Shown: in pieces, positions 42,615 through 52,911 of the stretch | Layout: each line of letters begins with the position of its first letter | How positions within the stretch are numbered: position 1 is the first letter of the stretch | Assembly: GCA_022560025.1 (NCBI GenBank) | Contig: JAFISE010000009.1 | Span: forward strand, 62,001-126,000 | DNA from: Stagonosporopsis chrysanthemi | Lineage: Eukaryota; Ascomycota; Dothideomycetes; Pleosporales; Didymellaceae | DNA length: 64,000 nt | Direction of reading: 5' to 3' | The notes under the pieces: model-generated | Database searches by the model: none | Told to the model about the DNA's origin: nothing | The model's input: only the letters and a program-made list of their open reading frames with translations | Program-made: the position numbers and the translations under genes

Positions 42615-43140
42615 GCTCGTCCGCCCGGCTCTGCACACACGCACACGCACCCCGCCATCCTACTCAATTGCTCATATAACAATTCCCAGAAACCATCAAA
42701 AGCCAGCTCAGCCCGTCCCCTTCCTTGATTAAACACAACTACTCGGCATGCCTTGAACGGGGCAAGCGGGCTTCACATCATCCGTGTTTCAGCCTAATAT
42801 CTCAGACAACCTCGTCATCCGCTCCTTCACCCTGGACAATATCACAGCGCTTGCAATACTTAACTCAGTGCTGTTACGAAACAGAAATCCAAGAGCGTGC
42901 AAGGCACAGCACGGCGGTCTGTCCATCTCGGGCGAGGGGAGGGGGGAAATCGCAAACCCAGCGTAAACCAACCCATTACCCATCCCGCCATAAGCTGAAC
43001 GCCGGCTTCGCACCGTGCGCACCTTGGTCTGGTCACCTCACCAACAGCTGTATCTCCCACCGCGCTACAAGCTTCTCGAACTCCGTCCGCCCGCCGCGGC
43101 CAGAAACCTGCTCCTACCAGCTGCTTACCCGTACCCGTTA

Positions 43141-43154
43141 CCCCCCCCCCCCCC
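43141..43154. repeat. Homopolymer run of 14 C
   Basis: Fourteen consecutive C on the plus strand, 526 bp after the first run, in the same intergenic region. Confidence 0.9.
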
Positions 43155-43499
43155 AGAGTTACTTGGATGGAAAAGGGATCTACGCCCGCGCGAGCTGCTC
43201 GCTTCCAGCACAGGGGTTCCGCTCCCGCGGCTGACTGCGGCAGCGCGACAGGGAAGGGGACCTGTACCTAGAGCAGGGAGTGTCGCAGAGCGTGGCGATG
43301 GCGTGCAGATACGGGGTGCGCGCGCGCTGTGGGTCTGGGGAAAACGCACGCGGGCGGGCCGATGGAGACAGCCGCAGCCGTTTGGGTGACATTTACATTT
43401 TGGCAACAGGGGAATAGGGGAAGAGGGAGGTGTGGGTTGGCCGGTTGACTTATGTTCTGCTACGTATTGCATCTCCCCCCTCGTCCGCACGTACCTTCG

Positions 43500-43560
43500 C
43501 GTTTTGCTCTCTCACTCTCTCTCTACCTCTCTTTCCTTTCGCTTGCACAGAAGTGTTTTA
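43500..43560 (+). promoter_or_regulatory. CT-rich promoter tract
   Basis: A nearly pure pyrimidine stretch (TCTCTCACTCTCTCTCTACC and onward) ends about 70 bp before the start codon at 43625. Such CT boxes commonly mark transcription start regions of filamentous fungal genes. Confidence 0.45.
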
Positions 43561-43624
43561 CACATGCGCGTTTGATGACTGTCGCGTCTTTTGCGCTCGA
43601 CTTTGCGGTGTCTGATTGCTAGCC

Positions 43625-44886
43625 ATGTACATTCGCCCGGGCTTCGTGGTGGTGATCGTCGGCTGCGTGCTGACGGGGTTGTCGACGGTGGTCGTGGGCC
43701 TGCGGTAAAGGGATCTGCGTGCGCCAAGGGGGAAGCAATTACTGATATGTTGGCTAGCTACTACTGCCGGTACTATCTCGTTGGGACCGTGACTGCGACA
43801 GACCATTTGATGTTCCTTGCGCTGGTATGTTGGAGGCGACTGGCTTAATGTGGAACAAGATGCTGACGGACAGGCAAGGTGCTCACGTGGGCAAACCTAG
43901 TTGTAAATTACTTCCAGGACGAGACGAGCAGCCAAACCCGGCCGAGTTTCTACCGCATCCCGGTATGAAGGACCCAAGCTTGCGGCTTGTTGTGGCTAAC
44001 ATGCCCGCAGGAGAAGCGTCCCCTGATGGCTCAGTACGTCAAAGGCATCATGCTCACATGGTGGATGTACCGCATGGTTTACGTAGCAGCGCTGTGCTTC
44101 GTCAAGCTGAGCATCCTCTACTTCTTCAAAACGATCGCCTCGCACCGCACGCTGCGCCACGTCGTCAACGGCACCATCATCTTTGTAGCTCTGTACTCCT
44201 TCGGCGCCGTCATTGCTGCGGTATTCCAGTGCCGCAACCCAGCAGACGCATGGAATACGGACGCGTACTTCTCGCAGTTCGACGCGCAACCGGATTCCAA
44301 CGCGCCCAAGACGCAGTGCTACGACCCCACGATCCTGTTCACGTTCACCGCGGCGTTGAACCTCGTCAGCGACGTCATCATCTTGCTGATTCCAATCCCC
44401 ATCCTGCTCAGCCTCAGCGTGCCCCTGCGGCAGCGAATGGCACTGGTAGGTATCTTCTCAGTCGGCGTGCTCGCCATCGTCGCATCGTCAATCCGCATGC
44501 GCGTCATGGTGCTGTGGGCAGCGTCACCGTGGAACTCGGCCATCTACGGCGCAGACCTGCTGCTCTGGGGACAGGTGGAGATCAACAGCGGAATCATATC
44601 GGCGTCAGTGCCTTTCCTGCGGCTCCTGTTCAAGCGCAAAGAGCGCGCGGAGCGGCTGGCGAGCGGGCGGAAGGTGGCTGAGATTGTGAGCCCGAAGGTG
44701 GGCCGGAAGCCGCAGCTTGAGCCCCTAGAGATGGACACGATTGCGCTGTTTCCGCAGCATGGAGAGGGCGACGGGAGGGATGCGGAGAAAGGGTGGAACC
44801 CGTTTATTACGGTGCCGGCGAGTCTGGGCGAGCGCAGCTGGGAGAGCGCGGGGACGCTGCCTGTGAGTCCAAAGACGATGGCGTAG
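43625..44886 (+). CDS. Fungal rhodopsin-domain (Pth11/SAT4-like) integral membrane protein
   Basis: Four exons: 43625-43704, 43758-43824, 43879-43962 and 44011-44886 (introns 48-54 nt), total 368 aa. Seven hydrophobic helices are predicted: PGFVVVIVGCVLTGLSTVVVGL, then TDHLMFLALVLTWANLVV, MVYVAALCFVKLSILYFF, VVNGTIIFVALYSFGAVIAAVF, ILFTFTAALNLVSDVIILLIPIPILLSL, MALVGIFSVGVLAIVASSIRM and the WGQVEINSGIISASVPFLRLLF segment. The family markers are YYCRYY after helix 1, FKT after helix 3, C..(x)AW in loop 4, NLVSD..PIPI and W..VEINSGIISASVPFLRPL. The polar C-terminal tail is about 100 residues. Family knowledge: a very large fungal group of GPCR-like membrane proteins, with roles in sensing known for few. 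Intron 3 needs the acceptor at CAAG before GTGCTCACG; the earlier CAG gives the wrong frame. Confidence 0.9.
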
Positions 44887-45487
44887 AGCAGGCTGGTTCG
44901 CTGTATGATTAATGATTGACGATTTGCTGTGCATGTACGTTGGATTCACGTGACTGCACTGCAACGCTCAGCCGAAGCTACCCTCGTCTCCACAGTGGTT
45001 CCCCAGACAGCCCCCACAGCCGCAGGCGCGACGACGGCGCGTCCGATATCGTGCTGGAACCCGCATTGCGCTCTCATTCAGTGGCATGAGTGGCATGAGT
45101 GGCACATCGCTCAACCGCTGCTACCCATTTGCACTGTACGCACGGGGTTCAAGGTCGGACAAGTAGCCGATCGGTTTGGGTAATCCGAGATCGGCTCGGA
45201 GTTAGTTGCAGCGTTCAAAAGCCGATGTAGGAAAGTTCGCGCAGCGCAATCAGAAGCTAGATGTGCGTTACCGTTCGAATGTGTGGGCTCTGTGTCACTT
45301 CTGTCTTTGCGTGAAGCTGCGCTGTCGACATTGACAATTCTTCCGGCGAGTGCTGAGGTGTTGACGCCAGCTCCCCTTCGTCATCGTTCATCGGTTCTTG
45401 CGAAAGCTATCCACGCCCGTCACCAGCCGCGCGACGTTACATGCAGCCGCGAAGGAGCCCGTCCGCCAGCCACAGGAGGAAGCTGCA
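44887..45487. other. Intergenic region with a 9-bp tandem repeat
   Basis: 601 bp. A tract of about 2.7 copies of GTGGCATGA lies at 45081-45104. The sequence upstream of the next start codon stays open in frame for 30 codons but has no ATG. Confidence 0.5.
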
Positions 45488-46470
45488 ATGGGGGAAGAGC
45501 AGAAGCCGGTGAAGCGATCGCTAACCATTGGCGATGAGCCCGTGGTGCTGAAGGAAACGCTGTCCACGCCGTCGACACCCACACATGCAACCGCGGACGC
45601 GACGACACGGTGGAACACGAACAAACTCGGTCTGCGACTCGGCAGCGATGCGCTCGCGGCCGGTGCGGCGGGCACGCTCGTGGCGCCCATCATCACCATG
45701 ATCGACAAGGGCATCATGGAGAATGCGAGCGGGCGCAACACGCTGGGCGAGAGCCTGAAAGCCAGCGCCCGCGACCTGCTGCTGAAGCCGCACCGCTTCC
45801 TGGGCAGCCGGCCGTTCGTGCTGGTCTTCGTGCGTCCCTTCCCATCCTCAGCCCAGCAGTGCGCACCAGCTAACACCCACCACAGAGCCTCTACTTCGGC
45901 ACCTACTTCACCGCCAACACCATCGACACGCTCTCGTCCGCACGCACAAACACGCCCTTCTCCGCCACCACCGCCGGCACGCAGAAGTTCCTCGCCACCT
46001 CGTCCTCCAACCTCGCCCTGTGCCTGTATAAAGACAATGCCTTCACGCAGCTCTTCGGCAGCACCAGCGGCCCCAAGCGCCCCGTCCCGCTCCCGACATT
46101 CGCTCTCTTCACCGTCCGCGACTGCCTCACCATCTTCGCCTCGTTCAACCTGCCCCCGCTCTTCGCCCCGAAAGTCGACGCCCACATGAGCGACCAGATG
46201 AAGAAATATGTCTCCGGTGCGAGCGTCGCACAGTTCGTCACCCCTGCTGCGATCCAGTTGGTCAGCACCCCGCTGCATTTGCTGGGGCTGGATTTGTATA
46301 ATCGCCCTGGCGTGAGCATGGGTGGAGCCGAGGGGAGAGTCGGCCAGGTGGTAAAGAATTGGGCTAAGAGCGCGCTGGCGAGGATTGGGCGGATTGTACC
46401 TGCCTTTGGTGTGGGAGGGGTAGTGAATACGAAAGCTAGGGCGGCGCTGATGGGGAGGCTGGAGGAGTAA
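45488..46470 (+). CDS. Conserved hypothetical membrane-associated protein
   Basis: Two exons: 45488-45829 and 45886-46470 (56-nt intron, GTGCGT..CAG), total 308 aa. After a polar N-terminus come LGSDALAAGAAGTLVAPIITMIDKGIMENASGRNTLGESLKASARDLLLKPHRFLGSRPFVLVFSLYFGTYFTANTIDTL, a TKFLATSSSNLALCLYKDNAFTQLFG-like segment, FALFTVRDCLTIFASFNLPPLF and QFVTPAAIQLVSTPLHLLGLDLYNRPG. The periodic short hydrophobic helices with PxxAxxxVSTPLHLLGLDLYNRP resemble mitochondrial membrane proteins of the carrier-like type. I know this as a conserved fungal protein of unknown function but cannot name a family with certainty. A mitochondrial location is an inference. Confidence 0.75.
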
Positions 46471-46860
46471 CGGGAGGGGCGATGTGGAGAGATGACGACG
46501 ATGCGGCGTTCAGGTGGAAAAACATGGGTTCCACTCCTCTTCTGTGCCGTGCTGCTTCTCTTCTGAACTCGGTGCACGGCACGTGTATAAAATGTGAGCA
46601 TGGGTTTGGCGTTCTTGGGCCTTTTCTACATAAACATGTGTAAATGGAACTAGTGCACATTCGACCACTGTCGAGGACATGATCCATTGCTATTCGAATT
46701 TCCACTCCGGGACCCCTACTTCCTTCCCCCAGTTTGCGAGCCTTCCCCCAGTTTGCGAGCCCTTCCGAATTGGGCTGACGCAGCGAGCGAGCTAGCACGT
46801 GAGCTACATGTATATGTATATATAGCCCCTCTCTCCCCTCGTCCTCTCTCTTCCCGTCCA
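46471..46860. other. Intergenic region with a 19-bp perfect tandem duplication
   Basis: 390 bp downstream of the hypothetical protein. A 19-bp unit at 46722-46740 is repeated exactly at 46741-46759. The sequence then passes into repeat block B. Confidence 0.6.
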
Positions 46861-49260
46861 TGTCCATGGTTTTTTTCTTCTACTGCGAAAGATGCACATC
46901 AAATGACAATTGCAAGCAATGTATGGCTGTCTCTGTCTGTCTACTCGGAAATATTATCGACTTTTTCAATGTCTGCCCCTTTCTTTGTCTCTGCCTCTGT
47001 CTCTGTCCTCGTTCTTCTCCTTGTCTACTCGAAACCACCAGGAAAAAATGCATGTCTGCTTTTGTATCTGTCCTCAATCCTATCAATCTGCTCAAAAAAA
47101 CACCAGAGAGATCCACACGTCCGCCTTTGTTTCTGGTTCTGTCTAAATCAAAGTTCAGAAGCTCAAGTGTCTGCTCCAAATGGGTGAACTATGTCCTTAT
47201 GTCTGCCCAAAGTGGCAACAACGAATGTTCATGTCTGTATCTGACGTCTTCGTCTCCGTCTACATCTCTGTCTCCACCTCTCTTTCTTCTCTCTCGACTT
47301 GAAATCACCAAGCGGATTGCAAATGTCTGCTTCCTTCTCTATCCTCATCCATCTCAATTTGCTCAAGACACTCCAGGAAACTATATATTGGCCTGTTCTT
47401 GTCTGCGGTTCTATCGATCTCCTATCTCCTCCAGCCAGTTCGGAAAATCTCGGAAGAGCTGTGGATGAGTGTTTCCTCGAAACAAACAGCATCTTGGTCC
47501 ATGTGTGCTTAAAGTGGTAAAAGCTGCAATAAATGACGGCGTGAAAAAGGAACTGGTAAAGTCTATGTCCGCTTTTGTCTCTGGCTTGGTCAATCATCTA
47601 TCTCTTTCCGCCTGGCTGTTCCTTCTGAGTATGTGATCAGATCGAAACGAGCGACAGAAAGATGCCTACTTAAAGGCGATAACAAAGATAGAAATGTTTC
47701 CTTCCGTCTCTGATTCTGGCAATCTTCTATCTTTTTGGAAAATCTGCTTAAAATCATACCCAGAGGCCGTACATGTTTCGGAAACATGTCTGCTTCCGCC
47801 CAGCTTCTCTCAACTGTTACCTCGCTGCTCCCTCTGCTCTTTCTGCGAGTCTGCTCAAAAGTCACTCGGAAGCTATACGTGTCTGCTCAAAGTGGTATGT
47901 CTGCTCCAAATAACGACAGCAGATTTCAATGTCTGCTGCATCCGCCTCTGGTTCTATTTGATCTTCAATATCCTTCTAAGAGTCTGCTCCTTTGATGAGC
48001 CTGCCAAAATCAGAATCAGCCATGAATGGATGCCTACTCGAAAGGAGAGATACAAAAGTCAGGCCTGCCTCTGTCTCTGGCCCTGCCCATCTTGATTCTG
48101 CTTTCACACAGCTATTCGTTCTCCGCATCTGCTCGAATCTTATCAAGAACGTTTGCACGTCTGCTCACAAAGGGAACAAAGGAGTAAGATGTCTGCTTCC
48201 GTTCCTGGTCCCTTCTGTCTTCTATCAACTTCTACATGACTGCTCGTTTCACCTATTTGCTCAAATTCATGCGTCTAAATCTCAATGTCTGCTCGAAAAC
48301 AACCGCAGGAGAAATCCATATCTCCTTGTGCGTCTTCCCTCTCTCCTTCCACCACGCTCTCCCGGCATCAAATGCACTTGCGCAGTGGACATGCTTTCTC
48401 CGCTCCGTCTGGCTGGCTGGATGCCAAAACATCTTTCCAATGACCGTAACGTCCGTCCGAACTAATCGTTTCGGGAAAGTCCGGATGTCTGTGTTTGTCT
48501 TTCTTCTTACATTTCTGTCCGTGCTGTGTTGACGATACTATAACGCGAGACGAATGAATATGAGCGGTGTCTGTCTGTTTGTTACGACTGTTCAGGAACC
48601 AAGACGAGTAGCTGGATGGCTGCTTTTGTCTCTGTTTCCGAGCTTCCTACTACTACGTACATTTGCCTCTTCGCAAAGTCAAAAGGCCTGGGAAAAACAC
48701 TCATGTGTGTTTTGTTTTGTCTGGGAAGCTGTCCATAGGTTTCACTGATTGATTCCTTCACAACGAGTCTGCTCAGAACGTATCGGTCAGTTTGATGTCT
48801 TTCTGGTCTGTGTACATCACAGCACTGTCGGTATTGACTTGACACAACATCGACAAGGTAATGTGAGCTGTGACTGGCTAGCTACCTTGACACCATAAGA
48901 TATGGGAATTCTTGCTGCAATGTCTGCGCTTGACTCCGTCTCGCCTACCCATATTCTACTATCGCACGGGTCCGTGTGGGTAACTTTGAGATAAAACTCT
49001 GATGGGAGTTACAGATATCTGCTTACGCAAGGAGAACATCGTCTACTTGAGATATGTCTGCTTCTGCTTCTTGTCTCTCTCCCTCATACACAGCTTTCTG
49101 CTCCCGTCTCTCCTTCAGCATCAAGCGAACTTGCAGTGAACGCATGTCCGGCGGTGCACTCCTCCTGCTCAATCTTCGATCTAGGAGCAAAAAGTCGACT
49201 GTTATGTTGCCTCTCTTCTGTTTTTTTTTTCTTGTCAAAAATGGCACGTCTTAGTGCTGA
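46860..49260 (+). repeat. Degenerate repeat block B (pyrimidine-rich on +)
   Basis: About 2.4 kb without a gene. The plus strand repeats ATGTCTGCTT-YGTCTCTG boxes (for example near 46969, 47052, 47199, 47231 and 47323), followed some 40 nt later by CTGCTCAAAA or CTCGAAA and then an ACCAGGA- or ACTCGGAAGC-like string. The unit length varies, about 50-65 nt, and copies are strongly diverged. Frames of 60-200 codons arise because units start with ATG and avoid stops; I do not count them as genes. It appears to be the same family as block A, in the opposite orientation. Confidence 0.6.
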
Positions 49261-50147
49261 TGGAATAAGAATCGTCGCTCAGTGTCTTCGCATCTAGTAT
49301 AAACCGATGTTTGTATCTATGCAAATGACGAAGTTTCCTTTTTGTTTACATGCTACGATTCGGGGTCCTCACCATGTATGAGCGCTTGCTGCTTTAAAGT
49401 GCTACATCCTGAACTTCTCTCTTATGGGACATGCTCCAATGGTACTACGGACACGGGCATTATTTGTCGGACGACCCGTGTCTGGAGACTAGCATGTACG
49501 ACTAGTTTTCCACCTATCCTGTCTACATGTCTGTCTTGCATCTTTCTACCATTTCCCTCTAAAAGAAAGAGCCTGACTGCCATACGTCTTCCTTTCGAGG
49601 CCGCCTTTCTATTCAATAAATCACATGGAGAGCTGTATACAAACAGGGACGTGAGATTCGCTACTTCACTTCTCCAGATGTGTACAAAATGCAGTCTTGT
49701 TTCCAAAATCCTTCACCAAAGTTGTATGTTCCTGGTTTAAAACTCGTTCTATAAGTTCACGGGCCCTCTTACTCAAAATACATTTGGGCACCGTCCATGG
49801 CATGTCTTTGTTCCCTCTCTCTGCTCCAAAATCATCTCAACATCCTCCTCGCTTCATCGCCGCTCTTCTCAAGAGCACATGTCTCGAATCACACACTGTT
49901 CCAGTGAAGCATACGAAAATCTACCTCCAGCATTTCATGTGTCTCGAGGTCGCAAAGCTTACACAATAGTCCAAGCTCCCAAGGTTGCAATCCGCAATCC
50001 ATGCTCAACAACACCTACGTCTGATCTGGATTAAAATTCCACCACCACCACCATGCCCGTCCGCTTTCATTTGCCTTCCACATCGCCCATGGGATCTTGT
50101 CGCCGGACTGCAAATCATGCTGAACAACACCTATTTTCGCTCAGCTC
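49261..50147. other. Gene-free region after repeat block B
   Basis: About 0.9 kb. Some pyrimidine-rich traces of the repeat persist. No coding signal was seen. Confidence 0.4.
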
Positions 50148-50330
50148 TCAAAGCCTGATTTCCAGGTCCACATAATCGTTTCTGTGTGCGAACGCCTCAT
50201 GTGTTGTTCGGTCCCGCTTTTGGGTGGCTTTGGCACCCATGTCCTGCACAAACTTTAGCATCTGACCGGCCACAGGGTCGTACACGCCCCTTGCGCCCGT
50301 CTCATGTACGGGAACATCTGTAAGGTACTG
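50148..50330 (-). CDS. Probable last exon of an unrecognised small gene
   Basis: On the minus strand an acceptor-like CCATCCCAG/CCAG near 50330 is followed by 60 codons of clean protein-like sequence: QYLTDVPVHETGARGVYDPVAGQMLKFVQDMG, then a basic/polar helix THEAFAHRNDYVDLEIRL and TGA. The composition (few rare residues, amphipathic spacing, no low complexity) is unlike the neighbouring repeats. There is no in-frame ATG upstream, so it needs an upstream exon that I could not place between 50331 and 50679. It may be a short-protein gene with tiny first exons, or a relic. It is the downstream same-strand neighbour of the mannitol dehydrogenase gene. Confidence 0.45.
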   Translation of the reverse strand, partial: QYLTDVPVHETGARGVYDPVAGQMLKFVQDMGAKATQKRDRTTHEAFAHRNDYVDLEIRL

Positions 50331-50679
50331 GCTGGGATGGCGTCAGCATATACTAAATACTTCTAATTGGATATATCAGTTTGGTCTGGCAGAGGCAACA
50401 TTTCAGCAGGCGACTCATGGGCAAGGAGTATGAGTCTTGCCGAAGACAAGACGAAATTGCACTCGATACGCGGACAGTATATGATGGACATCATATCACG
50501 AAGCAAAAGATTGTAGTCGCGTTCATCAATCATGTATCATTGGTGTCACAGCCCTCTAAATGGGATCGCTGTGGGAGTATCGTGAAAGGCTAGGAAAGAC
50601 CCGCTAAGTTGAACCATCGCTCAGTACCTTTTTGCTCCGTGCGCCAGAAGAAATCACGCCTTACTGCTTGTCAAGCAAG

Positions 50680-51867
50680 CTACAACGAGGAAGCCTTGTT
50701 GCTTTCTTGGACCTTCTTGACAATCGGAACGATCTGGTCGAAGAGAGGGTGTGTACGGTCAAGGCCGTTGACCTGGTTGACGACATCCTCGGGGGAGGTG
50801 TTCTTGAGAATCTTGGCAAGCTCGACAGACTCCTCGTCGCCCTCGACATTCTGGAAGCGGTAAGCCATCTCGATGGCACCGAGGAGAGCATCGACCTTCT
50901 CGCCCATCTCAGCCAGCTGAGCAGCGGGACCGATGAAACGCTCCTTGCGAGAGAGCTTGCGGAGAGGAGCACGACCGACGCGCTCGACGTTATCCTTGAG
51001 GGTGGGGTTGGAAATGCGCTTAACAATCTTCTCGACGTATTCATCCTGCTCTTGTGTGGAGATGCCGTGCTTGTTGACAATCAAGTGAGCGGTCTCCTTG
51101 ACGGCGGCACGGACGATATCGTGGAGCTCCTGGTTCTGCAGAACCTCGTGGATGTAAGGAACCTTGCGGTTGTGTCCGTAGTAGGCAGCAGTGGCGTGCG
51201 AAGTGTTGACCGTGAAGAGCTTGCGCTCGATATAAGGCTCGAGGTCATCGACGTAGTGGACACCCTCGATCTCGGGCTTCTTGCCGCCGTTCTCGAAGGG
51301 CTTCTGCTCAACGCACCACTCGAAGAACTTCTCGATCTTGACGTTGAGACCAGCATCCGGGTCCTGCTGTGGCACAATGCGGTCAATAGCCGAATTGGCA
51401 TAGCGCGCCTTCTGACCGATGTTCTTGAGGGTCTCCTCGCTCAGCTTGCTCTCGATGAAGCCCTTCCATGTAGTTGTGGCGTTGATAGCGTTCTCGCAGG
51501 CAATGACGGCGAGAGGGTAGTCGAGCTCACGCGCCGTGATGGCCTTGGCGACAGGGTCAGCAACAAACTTGAGGATGTTGGGCCCAACGGCACAGGTGAC
51601 GACGTCAGCGGTGGCAATCTCGTGCACGACCTTGTCCATCTCGTGCTTTGAGTTGATGGCGCGGTAGTGATCGATGGTGAATTGGCGCTCGCCATCGTCG
51701 CCAATCTCGGTAACGGTGTACGAAGGTGTCTCTTGGAGCTGGGTGATTATCGAGTCCATGACATCGACGAAGATGACCTCGTAGCCAGAGTTGTGCAGGA
51801 ACTCAGCGACGAAGCCACGGCCAATGTTGCCGCCGCCGAAATGAACAGCCTTCTTGTCGTAGGGCAT
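50680..51867 (-). CDS. Mannitol-1-phosphate 5-dehydrogenase
   Basis: Single exon, 395 aa. It opens MPYDKKAVHFGGGNIGRGFVAEFLH (NAD-binding Rossmann loop). It continues with the domain linkers TCAVGPNILKFVADPVAKAI and IACENAINATTTWKGFI, and the polyol-dehydrogenase catalytic signature RKLFTVNTSHATAAYYG, whose Lys lies upstream in the family. The length matches fungal mannitol-1-phosphate dehydrogenases. Family knowledge: reduces fructose 6-phosphate to mannitol 1-phosphate with NADH in the cytosol, feeding the mannitol pool typical of moulds. A pyrimidine-rich leader precedes the start on the minus strand. The 339-codon frame opposite it is a shadow caused by strong third-position bias. Confidence 0.95.
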   Translation of the reverse strand: MPYDKKAVHFGGGNIGRGFVAEFLHNSGYEVIFVDVMDSIITQLQETPSYTVTEIGDDGERQFTIDHYRAINSKHEMDKVVHEIATADVVTCAVGPNILKFVADPVAKAITARELDYPLAVIACENAINATTTWKGFIESKLSEETLKNIGQKARYANSAIDRIVPQQDPDAGLNVKIEKFFEWCVEQKPFENGGKKPEIEGVHYVDDLEPYIERKLFTVNTSHATAAYYGHNRKVPYIHEVLQNQELHDIVRAAVKETAHLIVNKHGISTQEQDEYVEKIVKRISNPTLKDNVERVGRAPLRKLSRKERFIGPAAQLAEMGEKVDALLGAIEMAYRFQNVEGDEESVELAKILKNTSPEDVVNQVNGLDRTHPLFDQIVPIVKKVQESNKASSL

Positions 51868-52911
51868 GATGTGCGGTTGTGAGGTGAATTGAAGTTGTGA
51901 GGGGATTCGAGTGGATGTAGGTCGAGTGATGGTGGGAATGAGCTAGAGATGGAGGTCAATTGGGGTTTATGCAAGGGATGGTGAGAAGGAGAACGCACTG
52001 TTCAAGCCCGGTGAAACAATCGGGGCGTAGTGGCTACGGAAAGTGAGGAGTGGAGGTGAGTGAAGAAGGTGTGTTTGTTGACGATAGGAGGGGAAGGTGT
52101 TGATGAGGGGTATTTATGGCAGGAGCTAGGGCCGCCAATGATGCAGTGGCAGGTAGGGCAAGGTGAGTTCCCCAGCAGTAAAAGTGTGGACTTACTTGGC
52201 CAGAAGGTTCCTGCGGGACGGGCGGTGTATGACGGGGGCTGGAGAGGTTCAGTGCACCATGTAATTGCCAGGCGAGGCTGCGTGATAGCGAGTGAATGTG
52301 GATGTTGGGGGCACGAGTGAGCTGGCGCTGCACCCCGCGATGACGCTGCTATGAACACCCGATTGGCTCACCCAGCTGTCAAAGTAACGCGCATAGGTCA
52401 ACAACAATAAGATGAATTGCGCACTTTGAGACTTGCCAGGCGTGAACTGCAGCGCGGAGGCAGCAAGCAAATGAGCCTTAGGCCATGCTGCCCAGTTACT
52501 CACGTTGTAAATTCCTCCCGGCCGTGGAGAGCGACCTCCGAACATGCCATTATGGAAGTCTTGCCGCACCTCATCCGCAATGTACGCCAATTTTTTGGCG
52601 CTCTGCTCGTTCACGGTCCGGCTTTCCAGGCACATTCCCACGCGCCGGTGGAGTAAAGACGTCATGGTTCATACTACGCTGCTGGTCGCTCCCGCCCTTA
52701 GCTGATGCAAGGTGGGGCAAGCGTGTTTTCTTCAGAGTGCACATCCTGGTGAGACGTCTGTGGAGGTTTGTAGCGATCGTCATCGATTGATCGATTGTGA
52801 GAATTATGTACTGTGTATCGTGATCTGATCTTACGAAAAGTTTCATTATTGGCAGCCCCACCCATTACACTGGTGTCCTCCTCTCAAGACTTCCAGCCCC
52901 ACTTGGAAAAT
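51868..52911. other. Intergenic region PNS1 3' end / mannitol dehydrogenase 5' end
   Basis: 1.04 kb. The first ~200 bp upstream of the dehydrogenase is CT-rich on the coding (minus) strand. A 138-codon minus-strand frame (to 52665) has no recognisable domain. Confidence 0.5.

Larger units (their letters stand above)
40986..43624. other. Gene-poor region with AT-rich islet and poly-C runs
   Basis: 2.6 kb without a supportable gene. It contains an AT-rich islet at about 41640-41930 with an inverted repeat, two long homopolymer C runs (42598-42614 and 43141-43154), and a pyrimidine-rich stretch just before the next gene. Frames over the C runs are compositional artefacts. Confidence 0.5.

Noticed and set aside
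42725..43389. Plus-strand frames across the poly-C runs
   Set aside because: Pro/Arg-rich translations caused by composition; no start context, splice or family support.
46860..47468. 202-codon plus-strand frame in block B
   Set aside because: Made of serial repeat units that begin with ATG and lack stops; Cys/Ser/Leu-rich with no fold or family.
50632..51651. 339-codon plus-strand frame
   Set aside because: Antisense shadow of the mannitol dehydrogenase gene; Leu/Val/Asp-rich and without domain.
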